This document shows, in pieces, positions 61,742 through 64,000 of a stretch of 64,000 bases of DNA. Below the pieces are notes generated by a model. The model was not told the DNA's origin, did no database searches, and saw only the letters and a program-made list of their open reading frames with translations. The translations under genes and the position numbers were made by a program. The DNA is from Polaribacter sargassicola (lineage in GTDB: Bacteria > Bacteroidota > Bacteroidia > Flavobacteriales > Flavobacteriaceae), in contig NZ_JAHDAU010000008.1 in assembly GCF_021991835.1 (NCBI RefSeq), forward strand, positions 62,001 to 126,000, in the 5' to 3' direction. The stretch's first letter is position 1. Every line of letters begins with the position of its first letter.

Positions 61742-64000
61742 TTAAAAAGTTAATTTAAGACCGATATCAAAACCTTTAGTATTTGGTGTACCTAGGTTAT
61801 CAACACCTACAGACCCTGCTCCAGGAACTCCACCACCAAAAGCATTAATCTCTGGATCTACACCACTATAATTTGTAAATGTTAATAGATTTCTACCCGT
61901 TAAAGAAATTTCTAAATTAGAAATTGGTAGACGATCTAATAAACCTTGACCTAATCTATAGTTTAAACTAACATATCTTAAACGAGTATAAGAACCATCT
62001 TCAACAAAATTTTCTGAATTTAAAGCATAATAATTTTGATAATATTCTTGGTTTTTTGTTACTGCAATATCATTTGGTGTTCCATCTGCTTTTACACCAG
62101 ATATAATTGTTGTTTCTCCTCTATCTAAAGTTGTAGCACCTACACCGTAATAAGCTAAGGCTGATGCTGTAGCGTTATAAACTGTATTACCTTCTACAAT
62201 ATCTAATAAAAATGATAATCCAAAGTTTTTATATCTTAATGTACTAGAAATACCTAATGTAAAATCTGGTTGTCTGTCTATATCTGCATAAGTTTCATCT
62301 GTTAGTGTTGGGTATCCATTATCACCAATTAAAACTTCTCCATTTTCATTTTTTATTGCTCTTTTTCCTCTAAGTGAAAATAAAGAAGCATCTAAAACTC
62401 CTGCACCTGCAGCAGAGTTTAAGAAAGTCCACGAATCAGATAAATAAACCTCATTAATTTCTCCTGGTAAATCTACTACAGTGGTAACATTACTACCAAA
62501 GTTAAAGTTTACATCCCATTGTAACTCAGATGAAATTGGCATTAATTTAATAGATAACAAAGCCTCTATACCTTCGTTTTCTATTTCTCCACCGTTTAAA
62601 GTGGCATAAAAAGTACCTGCTGTTGGTGGAACACGTATATCTGTTAATATTTGATTATCTGAAATACTCTTATAATAAGTAGCATTAAAACTTAATCTAT
62701 CATTTAAAAAACTAGAATCAAAACCAAACTCCCAACTATTTGTAAATTCTGGTTCTAAAGCCGCATTACCAACATCTACTCCATTATATGCATAACCTGT
62801 ACTACCTAACCCATTAATTTGAGTAACTAAATAACTCTCTAATTGACCAATAGGAGCATCTTTACCAACTTGCGCCCAAGTACTTCTTAATTTTAAATAA
62901 CTTAAACCATTGTTTTCTGATTTAATATCAAATAAATCTGTAAGAACAGCAGATGCACCAACAGAAGGATAAAAGAAAGATCTACTCTTAGAAGGAAGTG
63001 TAGAAGACCAATCGTTTCTACCTGTAACATTTAAATATAACGCATTTTTATATCCTACTTTAATTTCTCCGAACACACCAACATTTCTTTTTCTAGCAAT
63101 ACGCTCTAAAATTGTTTGATTTTCTGATGAAACGTTACTTATATTATAAATACCAGGAGCTAAAAACCCATTACCTGTTAAATAATCTGTTCTAACATTA
63201 CTATCTTCTATAGTATTACCTGCCAATAAATTTAATTCAAAATCTTCTGATAAGGCTTTTGTATAAGTTGCTATAAAGTTTGAGGTATATTTTTTATATA
63301 ATCTTTCGTACTGAGAAATATATCCCTCACTTCTAGATTCATTTAAAGATCCATTTGCTGTTACTCTTTTACTATGTTGATCATAAATATCTGCACCAAA
63401 CTTATAAGATAGGTTTAAGTTAGCATTAATAGCATAATCTAAACCGATAGAACCAATAAATCTGTTTAACTCATTTGTATTAGGGCTATTTTCTAAACTC
63501 CAATAAACATTATCAAACTGTTGCCCTGTATAAAATTGTTTTTGAGTACCATCTACATCAATATAATCTTTAATATCAACATTAGAAGGATAATTTAATA
63601 AACTTGTAATACTTCCTCCTGTAGCATTTCCTTGACGCGTACTGTTAATATTAGTTCTTATATAATTACCTAATATAGATAATGTAAGCTTATCTGAAAG
63701 TTTAGAATTTTGTGTAATTCTAAAAGTAGTTTTTTTGTAAGAAGTAGTAGGTATTACTCCTTCATTATTTAAATTTCCTAAAGAAAAATAAGTATTCCCT
63801 TTAGCATTACCACCTGTATAACTTGCAAAGTAGTTTTGAGAAACTCCTGTTTTATAAAAATCTTTTATATGGTTATATGTTTTTGTACCAGAAGAAATTG
63901 CTTCTCCCCAAGAAAGTGGACTTTCTAAATTATAATTAACACTACCATCTGTTTGAACAATTTGTTCTCCTTGACCGTATACTTGTTGAATATCTGGAGT
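61742..64000 (-). CDS. SusC/RagA-family TonB-linked outer-membrane transporter (N-terminal part outside window)
   Basis: The frame is open for 753 codons from the stop at 61742 to the window edge, without a start in view. The visible part is the plug end and the beta-barrel, with repeated aromatic strand patterns (FGEIKVGYKNALYLNVTGRN, LSLFLDIVEGNTVYN-like segments) and the SusC-type C-terminus GFDIGLKLTF. An internal TTG at 63226 is not a real start. It is paired with the downstream SusD and forms the transporter channel. Unlike the first transporter in the window, I cannot see whether it has an STN domain. Confidence 0.95.
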   Translation of the reverse strand, partial: TPDIQQVYGQGEQIVQTDGSVNYNLESPLSWGEAISSGTKTYNHIKDFYKTGVSQNYFASYTGGNAKGNTYFSLGNLNNEGVIPTTSYKKTTFRITQNSKLSDKLTLSILGNYIRTNINSTRQGNATGGSITSLLNYPSNVDIKDYIDVDGTQKQFYTGQQFDNVYWSLENSPNTNELNRFIGSIGLDYAINANLNLSYKFGADIYDQHSKRVTANGSLNESRSEGYISQYERLYKKYTSNFIATYTKALSEDFELNLLAGNTIEDSNVRTDYLTGNGFLAPGIYNISNVSSENQTILERIARKRNVGVFGEIKVGYKNALYLNVTGRNDWSSTLPSKSRSFFYPSVGASAVLTDLFDIKSENNGLSYLKLRSTWAQVGKDAPIGQLESYLVTQINGLGSTGYAYNGVDVGNAALEPEFTNSWEFGFDSSFLNDRLSFNATYYKSISDNQILTDIRVPPTAGTFYATLNGGEIENEGIEALLSIKLMPISSELQWDVNFNFGSNVTTVVDLPGEINEVYLSDSWTFLNSAAGAGVLDASLFSLRGKRAIKNENGEVLIGDNGYPTLTDETYADIDRQPDFTLGISSTLRYKNFGLSFLLDIVEGNTVYNATASALAYYGVGATTLDRGETTIISGVKADGTPNDIAVTKNQEYYQNYYALNSENFVEDGSYTRLRYVSLNYRLGQGLLDRLPISNLEISLTGRNLLTFTNYSGVDPEINAFGGGVPGAGSVGVDNLGTPNTKGFDIGLKLTF

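Noticed and set aside
61742..63226. Treating the second SusC as a complete 494-aa protein starting at 63226
   Set aside because: The proposed start is an internal TTG in the middle of the barrel; the same frame stays open with SusC-like sequence to the window end.

Overview
The window is AT-rich, densely coded DNA from a member of the Bacteroidota, almost certainly a Flavobacteriaceae. Support comes from SusC/SusD-type outer-membrane pairs, a FecR/ECF-sigma/STN-transporter signalling set, split MetH, Bacteroidota-type -7 promoter elements (TAnnTTTG), a BACON-domain polysaccharide lyase and many short Sec/lipoprotein leaders. A marine Polaribacter/Tenacibaculum-like genus is plausible but cannot be fixed from this sequence. 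I see no rRNA, transposase, phage or CRISPR array. There is one tRNA (Asp-GTC).

Layout. 1-3.7 kb: a truncated STN-SusC transporter, its FecR anti-sigma regulator and a divergent ECF sigma factor. 3.8-7.9 kb: tRNA-Asp, a DUF58 protein, an M1 aminopeptidase lipoprotein and thioredoxin. 8-31.3 kb, minus strand: a large sulfur/methionine block. From high to low coordinates it contains metY, a metX-aspartokinase-homoserine dehydrogenase fusion and metZ; then a BACON-PL7 alginate lyase and an Rrf2 regulator; then an assimilatory operon of eleven genes (DUF2061, cysH, cysD, cysN, HEPN-tailed sulfite reductase, cobA, siroheme synthase, ferredoxin reductase, ferredoxin, cysE, cysM); then metH1, an ABM-domain protein, metH2 and metF. 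metK follows on the plus strand at 31.9 kb. 33-47.5 kb is mixed housekeeping: metalloprotease, CNNM/CBS protein, CPBP protease, HflX, endonuclease-like protein, GDPD, ClC channel, AspRS. 47.5-52.7 kb: rsmI, a second ECF sigma/anti-sigma set with a duplicated-plug secreted protein, HopJ, a glutathione-reductase-like flavoprotein and a Dus enzyme. 53-60 kb: KatG, an M28 peptidase and a three-gene set that looks like murein-peptide recycling. 60.2-64 kb: a SusD and the C-terminal three-quarters or so of its SusC.

How it works together. Sulfate activation (CysDN), reduction (CysH, Sir with its own siroheme, ferredoxin and reductase supply) and cysteine synthesis (CysE, CysM) form one transcription unit. 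I propose that it is controlled by the neighbouring Rrf2 protein, because a 23-bp dyad at the operon start is repeated at the rrf2 promoter. Sulfide can also enter methionine through MetX plus MetY/MetZ, then MetH1/MetH2/MetF and MetK. This methionine branch carries three S-adenosylmethionine aptamers of two different classes: SAM-I before metH1 and before metY, and SAM-II before metK. Each is followed by a downstream strand that can pair with part of the aptamer in a mutually exclusive way. These switches and the Rrf2 operator pair are the most interesting signals in the window.
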